A stretch of DNA of 64,000 bases from DASRHK01 sp035650495 (GTDB lineage Bacteria > Pseudomonadota > Gammaproteobacteria > Nevskiales > Nevskiaceae): assembly GCA_035650495.1 (NCBI GenBank), contig DASRHK010000027.1, positions 1-64,000 of the forward strand, in the 5' to 3' direction. Of this stretch, positions 26,408 to 34,214 are shown piece by piece. The notes under the pieces were generated by a model. The model ran no database searches. It was not told the DNA's origin and saw only the letters and a program-made list of their open reading frames with translations. A program made the translations under genes and the position numbers. The first letter of the stretch is position 1; the number at the start of each line of letters is the position of its first letter.

Positions 26408-27141
26408 AGCGCGATCCGCTTCGCGCCGCTTTCGTCGACGCGCAGATACTCCATCCGCTCCGGGCGCCAGTCGGCCAGCACGATGCGCTCGCAATCGCGC
26501 CCTTCGATCTCGTAGTGCTGCTCGCCCGGACGATGCGTGTGGCCGTGGATGATGCGCGTGACCCCGCTGCGCCTGAACGCGTCGCGCACGGCGCCATCGT
26601 TCACGTCCATGATGTCATCGGCCTTCGAGCGCTTCTCGACCAGTGAGGTCTTGCGCACGCCGCCCGCGACCCATTCGCGGAAGCTGCGCGGCAGCGCGAC
26701 GAACACTTTCTGCCCGTTGCGCCAGCGGCAGAAACGTCGCCAGCGCTGATAGGCGACGTCGTCGGTGCAGAGCTCGTCGCCGTGGGAGATCAGCGTGGCG
26801 ACGCCGCCGAGCTCGACGCGCGTCGGGTCATCCATTCGCTGCGCGCCGGTGGCTTCGAAGAAATTGTCGCCAACCAGGAAGTCGCGATTGCCGTGCGCGA
26901 AGTGCACGCGAGCCCCCGACTTGGTGAGCGAGAGCAGCGCAACGGTCTCGTCGGCGTAGATCGACATGCCGACGTCGTCGCCGATCCAGTACTCGAAGAG
27001 ATCGCCGAGGATGTAGACGTCCGCGGCCTCGCGCGCGGGGCCCTTGCAGAACGCGAGGAACGCCTCGCGGAACGGCGAGGGACCTGCGGGCAGATGCAGG
27101 TCGGCGAGCAGGAGTGCGACGTTACTTCTTGGCGTCGACAA
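26404..27141 (-). CDS. lpxH: UDP-2,3-diacylglucosamine diphosphatase
   Basis: Hydrolyses UDP-diacylglucosamine to lipid X in lipid A synthesis; peripheral membrane metallophosphoesterase. The 245-residue protein shows all metal motifs: Asp14/His16 in LLADLHLP, GDLFEYWIGDD, HGNRDFL, SHGDELCTDD and GHTHRPGEH-like GHTHRPGEQ. The start appears to be TTG at 27141, inside the last codons of the cyclophilin gene (20-base overlap). No ATG or GTG lies closer to the first strand. Confidence 0.94.
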   Translation of the reverse strand: MSTPRSNVALLLADLHLPAGPSPFREAFLAFCKGPAREAADVYILGDLFEYWIGDDVGMSIYADETVALLSLTKSGARVHFAHGNRDFLVGDNFFEATGAQRMDDPTRVELGGVATLISHGDELCTDDVAYQRWRRFCRWRNGQKVFVALPRSFREWVAGGVRKTSLVEKRSKADDIMDVNDGAVRDAFRRSGVTRIIHGHTHRPGEQHYEIEGRDCERIVLADWRPERMEYLRVDESGAKRIAL

Positions 27142-27691
27142 CCGTCACGCTCTTGATCACCACCGGCGTCACCGGCACGTCGCGCCCGAACGGCCGCGCG
27201 TTGCCGGTCGGCGTCTGCGCGATCTTGTCGACGACGTCCATGCCTTCGACGACCTTGCCGAACACGGCATAGCCCCAGCCGTCCTGGCCCGGGTAGTCGA
27301 GGAACGCGTTGTCGGCGTGATTAATGAAGAACTGCGAGGTCGCGGAGTTCGGATCACTGGTGCGCGCCATCGCGATCGAGCCGCGCACGTTCTTCAGGCC
27401 GTTCTTCGCCTCGTTGGCGATGGGCGCGCGCGTCTTGCGCTGGCTGAACTGCTCGTCATAGCCGCCGCCCTGGATCATGAAGCCTTCGATCACGCGGTGG
27501 AACACGGTGCCGTCGTAGGCCTTGTCCTTCGCGTACTGCACGAAGTTGGCGACGCTCTTCGGCGCCTTGTCGGCGTCGAGCGCGAGCTTGATGTCGCCCA
27601 TGCTGGTCTGCATGAGCACGGTGACGGGTTCAGCGGCGTTGGCGGCCATGGCGAGTCCGAGAGAGAAAGCGAAGAGGAGAGGCTTGAGCAT
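27122..27691 (-). CDS. periplasmic peptidyl-prolyl cis-trans isomerase, cyclophilin type
   Basis: A 189-residue cyclophilin with signal peptide MLKPLLFAFSLGLAMAANA, so probably periplasmic like PpiA. Core blocks are visible: KAPKSVANFVQYAKD, GTVFHRVIEGFMIQGGG with the catalytic-type His-Arg, and SQFFINHADNAFLDY with VFGKVVEGMDVVD. The ATG at 27691 lies 5 bases after the dusA stop and its 3' end overlaps the lpxH start. It is third in the uup-dusA-ppi-lpxH run. Confidence 0.94.
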   Translation of the reverse strand: MLKPLLFAFSLGLAMAANAAEPVTVLMQTSMGDIKLALDADKAPKSVANFVQYAKDKAYDGTVFHRVIEGFMIQGGGYDEQFSQRKTRAPIANEAKNGLKNVRGSIAMARTSDPNSATSQFFINHADNAFLDYPGQDGWGYAVFGKVVEGMDVVDKIAQTPTGNARPFGRDVPVTPVVIKSVTVVDAKK

Positions 27692-27696
27692 GTCGA

Positions 27697-28704
27697 TCAG
27701 GCGGCGAGGGCGACTTCGGGGCTGGCGGGCAGCGTTTCGACTTCGGCGAGCGCCGCTTCGATCACTTCGATGCCGGCGCCTTCCTTGCAGCCCTGCTCGG
27801 AGAGCACGCGGCGGAATCCGCGCGCGCCCGGCTCGCCGCGATACAGGCCGAGGATGTGGCGGGTGATGCGGGAGAGATGGATGCCGCTCGCGAGCTCGCG
27901 CTCGACGTAGGGCATCAGCGCGCGCACGACGTCGGCACGCGACGGGATCGGTGCCTGCGAGCCGAACAGGCGCTGGTCGACTTGCGCGAGCAGATACGGA
28001 TTCTCGTACGCCTCGCGGCCGAGCATCACGCCATCGACGTGCTTCAGATGCTCTTCGCATTCGTCGAGCGTCTTGATGCCGCCGTTGATGACGATGGTGA
28101 GCTGCGGGAATTCCTGCTTCAGGCGATAGACCACGTCGTAGTGCAGCGGCGGGATCTCGCGGTTCTCTTTCGGCGACAGGCCCTGCAGCCACGCCTTGCG
28201 CGCGTGCACGATGAATGTGTCGCAATCGGCTTCGGCGATGGTCGACACGAAACGCTTGAGGAACTCGTATTCCTTCGAGTCGTCGACGCCGATCCGGCAC
28301 TTGACCGTCACCGGCAGCTCGGTGGACTTCTTCATCGCGGCGACGCAATCGGCGACGCGCTCGGGCTGGCGCATCAGGCAGGCGCCGAAGCGGCCTTCCT
28401 GCACGCGATCCGAAGGGCAGCCGCAATTGAGGTTGATCTCGTCGTAGCCGAACTCCTCGCCGATCGACGCGCACATCGCGAGATCGTCCGGCTCCGAGCC
28501 GCCGAGCTGCAGCGCGATCGGATGCTCGCTGCGATCGAACTTGAGCAGGCGATGACGGATGCCGTTGAGCACGGCGCCGTCGGTCAGCATCTCGGTGTAG
28601 AGCCGCGACCGCTTGGTCATCAGGCGCCAGAAATAGCGCGCCGGCACGAGCGACCAATCCATCATCGGTGCCGTGCAGAAGCGGTACGGGGAATGCTTGG
28701 GCAT
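27697..28704 (-). CDS. dusA: tRNA-dihydrouridine(20/20a) synthase
   Basis: FMN enzyme that reduces U20/U20a in the tRNA D-loop. The 335-residue protein starts with the FMN-barrel motif FCTAPMMDWS. It carries the DusA-specific NLNCGCPSDRVQEGRFGACLM with the catalytic Cys, then VKCRIGVDD, FIVHARKAWLQGLSPKENR and INGGIKTLDECEEHL. Length and the insertion pattern fit DusA rather than DusB or DusC. The ATG lies 4 bases after the uup stop. Confidence 0.96.
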   Translation of the reverse strand: MPKHSPYRFCTAPMMDWSLVPARYFWRLMTKRSRLYTEMLTDGAVLNGIRHRLLKFDRSEHPIALQLGGSEPDDLAMCASIGEEFGYDEINLNCGCPSDRVQEGRFGACLMRQPERVADCVAAMKKSTELPVTVKCRIGVDDSKEYEFLKRFVSTIAEADCDTFIVHARKAWLQGLSPKENREIPPLHYDVVYRLKQEFPQLTIVINGGIKTLDECEEHLKHVDGVMLGREAYENPYLLAQVDQRLFGSQAPIPSRADVVRALMPYVERELASGIHLSRITRHILGLYRGEPGARGFRRVLSEQGCKEGAGIEVIEAALAEVETLPASPEVALAA

Positions 28705-28708
28705 GTGC

Positions 28709-30466
28709 CTATTGTAAATCGGCGAGGGCTTCGAGTTCCTGCCACCGATGATAGGCAGCCGCGAGCTCGGCCTGGACGGCCCCGAGGCGCTGCTGGGCAG
28801 CGACGATCTCGGCCGACGGCTTCCGGTAGAACTCCGGCGCGCCCATCTGCTCGGTGAGCGCGTGCGAGTCGGCTTCGAGCTTCTCGATCCTCGCGGGCAG
28901 CGCGTCGAGCTCGCGGCGGTCTTTGTAGCTGAGGCGTTTCGGCGGCTCCGGCTTGTCGGCGCGCACGGCGCGCTCGACGTCCTTCGCGACGACCTGCTCC
29001 GGGCGTTGCCGCAACCAATCGTCATACCCACCGACGTACTCGCTCACGCGCCCATCGCCCTCGAACACCAGCGAATCCGTGACGACGCGATTGAGGAACT
29101 CGCGATCGTGGCTGACCAGCAGGATCGTTCCGGAGAACTCCAGCAGCAGCTCTTCGAGCAGGTCGAGCGTCTCGACGTCGAGGTCATTGGTCGGCTCGTC
29201 GAGCACGAGCAGATTGGCCGGCCGCGCGAACAGGCGCGCGAGCAGCAGGCGATTGCGCTCGCCGCCGGAGAGCGATCGCACCGGCGAGCGCGCGCGATCC
29301 GGCGTGAACAGGAAATCGGAGAGATAGCTCATGACGTGCTTGCGCGCGCCGCCGACCTCGACGAAGTCCTTGCCGTCGCCGATGTTCTCGGCGACCGACT
29401 TGTCGTCGTCGAGCTTGGCGCGCAGCTGATCGAAGTAGGCGACCTGCAGGTTCACGCCGATGCGCACGCTGCCGGTGGTCGGCTGCAGCTCCCCGAGCAA
29501 CAGCTTCAGCAGTGTGGTCTTGCCGGCGCCGTTGGGTCCGATGATGCCGACCTTGTCGCCGCGCAGGATGGTCGTCGACAGGTTGCGGATGACGGTCTTG
29601 TTCTCGTACGAGAAGCTCACTCCCTTCGCCGCGGCGACGAGCTTGCCAGAGCGCTCAGCCTCGGTGACGGTGAACTTCGCTTGGCCTTGCAGCTTGCGCC
29701 GCTCCGAATATTGGCTGCGCATCTCGAGCAGTCGCTTCACGCGGCCCATGTCGCGCGTGCGCCGTGCTTCGATGCCTTTGCGGATCCAGACTTCCTCGGC
29801 CGCGAGCCGCTTGTCGAACAGCGCGTTCTGCTGCGACTCGGCATGCAGTGCTTCGGATTTGCGCCGCAGGTAGTTGTCGTAATCGCCCGGCCAGCTGGTG
29901 AGCCAGCCGCGATCGAGCTCGATGATCCGCGTGGCGAGCTTGCGCAGCAGCGCGCGATCGTGCGTGACGAAGAGCAGCGCGCCGTGGAAATCGAGCAGGA
30001 AATTCTCGAGCCAGACGATGGAGTCGATGTCGAGATGGTTGGTCGGCTCGTCGAGCATCAGGAGATCGGGCTCGGCGACGAGCGCGCGGCCGAGCAGCAC
30101 GCGGCGCTTCAGCCCACCGGACAGCGCGGCGAAATCGGCGTCGGGGTCGAGCTCGAGGCGCGAGATCATCGCGTCGACCTGATACGGCTGCACGTCGCCG
30201 GCTTGCGCGACGACGTCGCGGACGGTCCCCGCCAGCGCGCGCGGAACGTCCTGCGGCAGCGTCGCGATCTTCGACCCGCGCGCGCGGATCACTTCACCGT
30301 CGTCGACGTCGACTTCGCCGGCGATGACCTTGAGCAGCGTCGACTTGCCCATGCCGTTGCGGCCGACGAGGCACACGCGCTCGCCGCGCTCGACGGTGAG
30401 GTCGACGTGATCGAGCAGCGGTGTGCTGCCGATGGAGAGGCTGAGGTTCTTGAGCTGAAGCAGCAT
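28709..30466 (-). CDS. uup: ABC-F family ATP-binding protein
   Basis: A 585-residue soluble protein with two ABC ATPase domains and no membrane part. Walker A motifs are GRNGMGKST (first) and GPNGAGKTT (second); signatures are LSGGLKRR and LSGGERNRL; both LDEPTN Walker B motifs are present. The ABC-F linker lies between the domains. The C-terminal 80 residues form a charged coiled coil, the feature of Uup, which acts on branched DNA intermediates and ribosomes. First gene of uup-dusA-ppi-lpxH. Confidence 0.94.
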   Translation of the reverse strand: MLLQLKNLSLSIGSTPLLDHVDLTVERGERVCLVGRNGMGKSTLLKVIAGEVDVDDGEVIRARGSKIATLPQDVPRALAGTVRDVVAQAGDVQPYQVDAMISRLELDPDADFAALSGGLKRRVLLGRALVAEPDLLMLDEPTNHLDIDSIVWLENFLLDFHGALLFVTHDRALLRKLATRIIELDRGWLTSWPGDYDNYLRRKSEALHAESQQNALFDKRLAAEEVWIRKGIEARRTRDMGRVKRLLEMRSQYSERRKLQGQAKFTVTEAERSGKLVAAAKGVSFSYENKTVIRNLSTTILRGDKVGIIGPNGAGKTTLLKLLLGELQPTTGSVRIGVNLQVAYFDQLRAKLDDDKSVAENIGDGKDFVEVGGARKHVMSYLSDFLFTPDRARSPVRSLSGGERNRLLLARLFARPANLLVLDEPTNDLDVETLDLLEELLLEFSGTILLVSHDREFLNRVVTDSLVFEGDGRVSEYVGGYDDWLRQRPEQVVAKDVERAVRADKPEPPKRLSYKDRRELDALPARIEKLEADSHALTEQMGAPEFYRKPSAEIVAAQQRLGAVQAELAAAYHRWQELEALADLQ

Positions 30467-30498
30467 CGCGAATCAGGCGCGCGGAGCGCGCCGCGGCA

Positions 30499-31275
30499 TC
30501 ACAGTCCGCCGCAGCTGATCATGCCGCCGTCGACGGTGAGGGTCGTGCCGGTGACGTAGCTCGCAGCGTCAGACGCGAGGAATAGGATCGCCGGCGCGAT
30601 CTCCTCGGGCTGGGCCATGCGCCCGAGCGGGATGGTCGCCAGCGCCGGCTTCAGGATCGCATCGTTCTTGGTCAGCGCCGACGCGAACTTGGTGTCGGTC
30701 AAGCCGGGAAGGACCGCGTTGACGCGGACTTTCCACGGCGCGCATTCCTTCGCGAACGACTGCGTCATGTTGATCACGGCGGCCTTGGTGATCGAGTAGA
30801 TGCCCTGGAACATGCCGGGCTTCACGCCGTTGACGCTCGCGATGTTGACGATGGCGCCGCCGCCGTTCTTCTTCATCAGCTTCGACGCCAGCGCCGACAA
30901 TTCGAAGTAGCCCTTGATGTTCACCTGGATGGTCTTGTCGATCATTCCGGGATCGGTGTCCGACACGTGGCCAAAGTACGGATTCGTCGCCGCGTTGTTG
31001 ACGAGGATGTCGAGACGGCCGAATTGAGTGCCGATGTCGCCGACGAGCCGCTGGATGTCCGCCGACGTTCCCGCGTGCGCCGCCATCACGACCGCCTTGC
31101 CGCCGGCGCTCGTGATCTTCGCTTTCACTTTCTCGAGGTCTTCGGTCTTGCGCGACGACAGGATCACCGTCGCGCCTTGCTCGGCGAACAGCTTCGCGGT
31201 GGCTTCGCCGATGCCGCGCGAAGAGCCGGTGACGAGCGCGACGCGTCCGGTGAGATCGAATAATTTGGTGGACAT
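30499..31275 (-). CDS. short-chain dehydrogenase/reductase
   Basis: A 258-residue classical SDR. Cofactor motif TGSSRGIGE at 16-24, NNAA at 93-96, and the catalytic Ser147, Tyr160 and Lys164 are all intact. The C-terminal SYVTGTTLTVDGGM is standard. Substrate cannot be assigned. It lies 24 bases downstream of an APH-like phosphotransferase, a pairing often seen in acyl-CoA catabolic clusters, so an acyl or alcohol substrate is possible but inferred. Confidence 0.9.
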   Translation of the reverse strand: MSTKLFDLTGRVALVTGSSRGIGEATAKLFAEQGATVILSSRKTEDLEKVKAKITSAGGKAVVMAAHAGTSADIQRLVGDIGTQFGRLDILVNNAATNPYFGHVSDTDPGMIDKTIQVNIKGYFELSALASKLMKKNGGGAIVNIASVNGVKPGMFQGIYSITKAAVINMTQSFAKECAPWKVRVNAVLPGLTDTKFASALTKNDAILKPALATIPLGRMAQPEEIAPAILFLASDAASYVTGTTLTVDGGMISCGGL

Positions 31276-31299
31276 GCTGGTGACTCCGTGGGTCGCCCT

Positions 31300-32382
31300 T
31301 CAGGGCGACGCTTTCGATTTGGCGATGACGCCATCTGCGACTTGGCTCAGCACCGACACGAAGATGCCGAACGCCTGGAAGCGCGGATTCCTGGTCTGCC
31401 CGAGCTTGAAGCGGTAATAGATCTGCTGCGCGATCACCGCGAGGCGGAACAATCCGAACACGTAGTACCAATCCGGATTGCGGATCTCGACGCCCGTCTT
31501 CTCGGCGTAGTGCCGCATGATCTCGTCGCGCGTGAGCATCCCCGGGAGATTCGACGGCTGCATTCGCAGCGCTTGCGTCTGCGGCGGATCGCCGGGCTGC
31601 ACCCAATAGGCGAGCGAGGAGCCGAGGTCCATGAGCGGATCGCCGAGCGTCGCCATTTCCCAGTCGAGCACGCCGATGATCGTGAGGTTGTCGCGCGGAT
31701 CGAGCACGACGTTGTCGAAGCGATAATCGTTGTGGATGATGCCGGGCTTCGCGGAATCCGCGGGCTTGTTCGCCTTGAGCCACTTCATCAGCGACTCGCA
31801 TTTCGGCACGTCGTCGGTCCAGGCTTTCTCGAAGCGCTCGCACCACCCGCTGACCTGGCGATCGACGTAGCCTTGCGGCTTGCCGAGATCGGCGAGGCCC
31901 GCCGCGTCGTAGTCGAGCGTGTGCAAGCGGATCTGCGTATCGAGCAGGTTGGTGCAGAGCTTGCGCGCCTGCTCGGGCGAATAGGTCAGGCCCTTGGGCA
32001 GATCGCGGCGCAGGATGATGCCGGCGATCTTCTCCATCACGTAGAACGTCGAGCCGATCAGCGACTCGTCCTCGCAGTAGGCGAGCGGCTTTGGGCACGG
32101 GAACACCGGATTGAGCTTCTGCATGATCCGGAACTCGCGGCCCATGTCGTGCGCCGATTTCGCCTTGGTCCCGGCGGGCGGCCGGCGCAGGATCATCTCG
32201 CGATCGCCGACCTTCAACAGATAGGTGACGTTGCTCGCGCCGCCCTGGAACTGCCGGAGCTCGACGGCGCCGCTGCGCGGCAGATCCGGAATCTGCGAGC
32301 GCAGGAACGGCAGGATCAGGGCCGGATCGAAATTGTTCTCGTCGCGGACCGCGCCGGCTTGATCGAGGTTGGCTTGCGTCAT
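31300..32382 (-). CDS. APH-family phosphotransferase (ACAD10/11 N-terminal-like)
   Basis: A 360-residue kinase-fold protein. It has the nucleotide-binding FQGGASNVTYLLKVG and the lysine-equivalent block MILRRPP, then the catalytic loop IIHNDYRFDNVVLD and the metal-binding VLDWEMATLGDPLMDLG. This is the group related to the kinase half of acyl-CoA dehydrogenases ACAD10/ACAD11, which phosphorylate 4-hydroxyacyl-CoAs, rather than an antibiotic-resistance enzyme. The substrate is inferred from family only. Neighbouring SDR and phosphatase-like genes fit an acyl-CoA modification set. Confidence 0.88.
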   Translation of the reverse strand: MTQANLDQAGAVRDENNFDPALILPFLRSQIPDLPRSGAVELRQFQGGASNVTYLLKVGDREMILRRPPAGTKAKSAHDMGREFRIMQKLNPVFPCPKPLAYCEDESLIGSTFYVMEKIAGIILRRDLPKGLTYSPEQARKLCTNLLDTQIRLHTLDYDAAGLADLGKPQGYVDRQVSGWCERFEKAWTDDVPKCESLMKWLKANKPADSAKPGIIHNDYRFDNVVLDPRDNLTIIGVLDWEMATLGDPLMDLGSSLAYWVQPGDPPQTQALRMQPSNLPGMLTRDEIMRHYAEKTGVEIRNPDWYYVFGLFRLAVIAQQIYYRFKLGQTRNPRFQAFGIFVSVLSQVADGVIAKSKASP

Positions 32383-32394
32383 GGGACGGCGAGT

Positions 32395-33093
32395 TTAGCG
32401 AAACGTCAGCAGCGCCGGATCGCGCGCCATCTCCAGATGGGTGACGTTGTTGAAGCCGAGCAGCGAAAGGCCGCGGCGTCCGAGCTTGAAGCGATGGACG
32501 CTGGCGTTGTAGATGCGCCAGTTGAGACGGAACGCGTGATGCGCGTCGACCTTCAGCGCCTCGCGCAGCGCGGCGGTGATCATGCCGCCGGAGGTGAAGA
32601 TCACGACCGTCTCCGCATCCGGCGGTGCGACCTCGCGCAAGCCGGCGATGCAGCGGGCGCAGAAATCGTCGAAGGTCTCCAGCGCCGATTCGCCGTGCGG
32701 CTTGCTGGTGATCCACGCAGCGATGATCAGCTCGAAGAACTGCTGGAACTTCGCGCGATCGGTGAACAGCTCGCGCTTCTGCACGGAGAACTCCGGGTGC
32801 TCCTTCGCGATCAGCGGGAGATACGCGCGGATCACCGCGTCCGCGTTGTACTCGTTGAAGCCGGCGTGCTCGCGGATCGACGTCGGATCGCGCTGGAGCG
32901 CGCGCAGGACCTCCTCGCCGGTGCGCCGCTGGCGCGACATCGCGCCGGAGTAGGCGGCGTCGAAGGTGAACTCCAGCGTCGCGAGATGGCCGCCGAGGAT
33001 GCGCGACTGCCGCTCGCCGATCTCGGAGAGAACGTCGTAGTCGTGCTTGCCGAAGGACGCCTGGCCGTGACGGACCAGGACGAGCGTCGTCAC
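32395..33093 (-). CDS. histidine phosphatase family protein with altered second histidine
   Basis: A 232-residue phosphoglycerate-mutase-fold protein. The phosphoaccepting motif is RHGQ with His9, and a likely acid is Glu81 in FNEYNAD. The second catalytic His, usually in a SHGG or THGG turn, is replaced: the turn reads FTSGG (166-170). Activity may therefore be reduced or use another residue. GTG start at 33093. It lies 12 bases upstream of the APH-like gene in the same direction, and so belongs with it and the SDR. Confidence 0.86.
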   Translation of the reverse strand: MTTLVLVRHGQASFGKHDYDVLSEIGERQSRILGGHLATLEFTFDAAYSGAMSRQRRTGEEVLRALQRDPTSIREHAGFNEYNADAVIRAYLPLIAKEHPEFSVQKRELFTDRAKFQQFFELIIAAWITSKPHGESALETFDDFCARCIAGLREVAPPDAETVVIFTSGGMITAALREALKVDAHHAFRLNWRIYNASVHRFKLGRRGLSLLGFNNVTHLEMARDPALLTFR

Positions 33094-33103
33094 TTCGACG
33101 TCT

Positions 33104-34093
33104 TTACTGGACCGTCACCGGGCCCGCGAGCTTGCGCCCGAGGATCTTGCCCTGCGCGTCCTTCAGGTCCGCCGACAGCGAGACGTTGTACTTGCCCGGC
33201 GTCATGCCTTTGTAGACGAGCATCTTCGGGCTCGAGCCGAGCTCCCAGTGGCCGGCTGCGGGCTTGCCGCTCGCGTCAGTGACCTTGATCCAGTTCGCGA
33301 CGCCTGGGCTCGCGAACGTGCCGGTGAACAACAGCGCGATGCCTTTGCCGCCGGCGGCCTGACCGACGTAAGTGAGATTGAGCTTGCGCGGATCCTGTTC
33401 CTTCGGGTCGCCCCACCAGCGCGCGGGAACATCCGGCGTCGCCTTCGGCGACGACGCAGCCGCAGTCGTCGCGGCGGGCGCGGGCGCCGGCTTTGCCGCA
33501 GGCGCAGGCGTTGGCTTTGGCGCGGGAGCAGGCGCGGGTTTCGGCGCGGGCGTGGGCGCGGGCTTCGGCGCTTCAGCCCTCGGTTCCGGGGCCGGCTTCG
33601 GCGCAGGCTCCGGGTTGGGCTGAGGCGCAGGTTTTGCAGGCGCGGATTTCGGACTCGCCGTCATCGCCGGTTCGGGGACGAGCAGCTGCGACGAGGAAGA
33701 CGGCGGCGTCGCCGACGCGGTCGTGTTCTCCGGCTTCGATTCGGGTTGCGCGGGTGCGCTCGGCGGCGGCGAGGCTGCCGCAGTCTCCGCGGGCTTCGGC
33801 TGCTCGGCAGGTGCAGCAGGCGCGCTCGAAGGCTTCGCTTCGGCAGGCGGCGGGGCTGCTTCGGCGGTCTTCGCCATCTCGCTCGACGGCGCGGCGTTGG
33901 GCGGCGCTTCCTTCTGCTTCGGCGGCGGCGCGTTCTCGTCGATGGTCTTGCCGAACACCTCGTCGGCGGACGCGGTCTCGTTGACGACCGGCGCGGCCTC
34001 CTTCTTCGGCATCATCTTCTCGAGGCCGTAATAGACGCCGACCGCTGCCGCGACCGTACCCACCACGACGATCACGGCCTTGAAGTTCGCCAT
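33104..34093 (-). CDS. membrane-anchored Pro/Ala/Lys-rich protein of unknown function
   Basis: A 329-residue protein I do not recognise. An N-terminal membrane helix (about 4-22, FKAVIVVVGTVAAAVGVYYGL) is followed by a long low-complexity linker of Pro, Ala, Lys and Glu (about 45-235, with repeated PKPAPAP units). A C-terminal domain of about 95 residues follows (WWGDPKEQDPRKLNLTYVGQAAGG to the end) and looks like a beta-rich, Ig-like or adhesin-type module. Topology suggests a linker crossing the periplasm. The ATG has a GGAG 7-8 bases upstream. Confidence 0.7.
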   Translation of the reverse strand: MANFKAVIVVVGTVAAAVGVYYGLEKMMPKKEAAPVVNETASADEVFGKTIDENAPPPKQKEAPPNAAPSSEMAKTAEAAPPPAEAKPSSAPAAPAEQPKPAETAAASPPPSAPAQPESKPENTTASATPPSSSSQLLVPEPAMTASPKSAPAKPAPQPNPEPAPKPAPEPRAEAPKPAPTPAPKPAPAPAPKPTPAPAAKPAPAPAATTAAASSPKATPDVPARWWGDPKEQDPRKLNLTYVGQAAGGKGIALLFTGTFASPGVANWIKVTDASGKPAAGHWELGSSPKMLVYKGMTPGKYNVSLSADLKDAQGKILGRKLAGPVTVQ

Positions 34094-34214
34094 CTGGTTT
34101 CTCCGTTCTACTCGTTCGAATGATTCGGACCGCAGCGGCCGTTCAATTGTAGCCAAGCTGCGCGATAATAGATCAATCCATCCGGACCTCATCAGGCGCA
34201 AGTCCCAGGCGACC

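Noticed and set aside
28748..30559. A 603-codon open frame on the plus strand opposite the ABC-F gene, and similar long frames elsewhere (607-2061, 6147-7632, 22805-24316, 31288-33282, 57036-59498).
   Set aside because: They lie antisense to clearly conserved genes, are rich in Arg, Gly, Ala and His as expected from high-GC shadow frames, and show no recognisable domain.
31300..32382. Aminoglycoside resistance phosphotransferase.
   Set aside because: The APH fold is present, but sequence blocks and neighbours fit the ACAD10/11-type acyl-CoA kinase group rather than a resistance gene.
33475..33625. Apparent tandem DNA repeat in the Pro/Ala/Lys-rich protein gene.
   Set aside because: It is a codon-level effect of PKPAPAP-type low complexity inside a coding frame, with irregular units.
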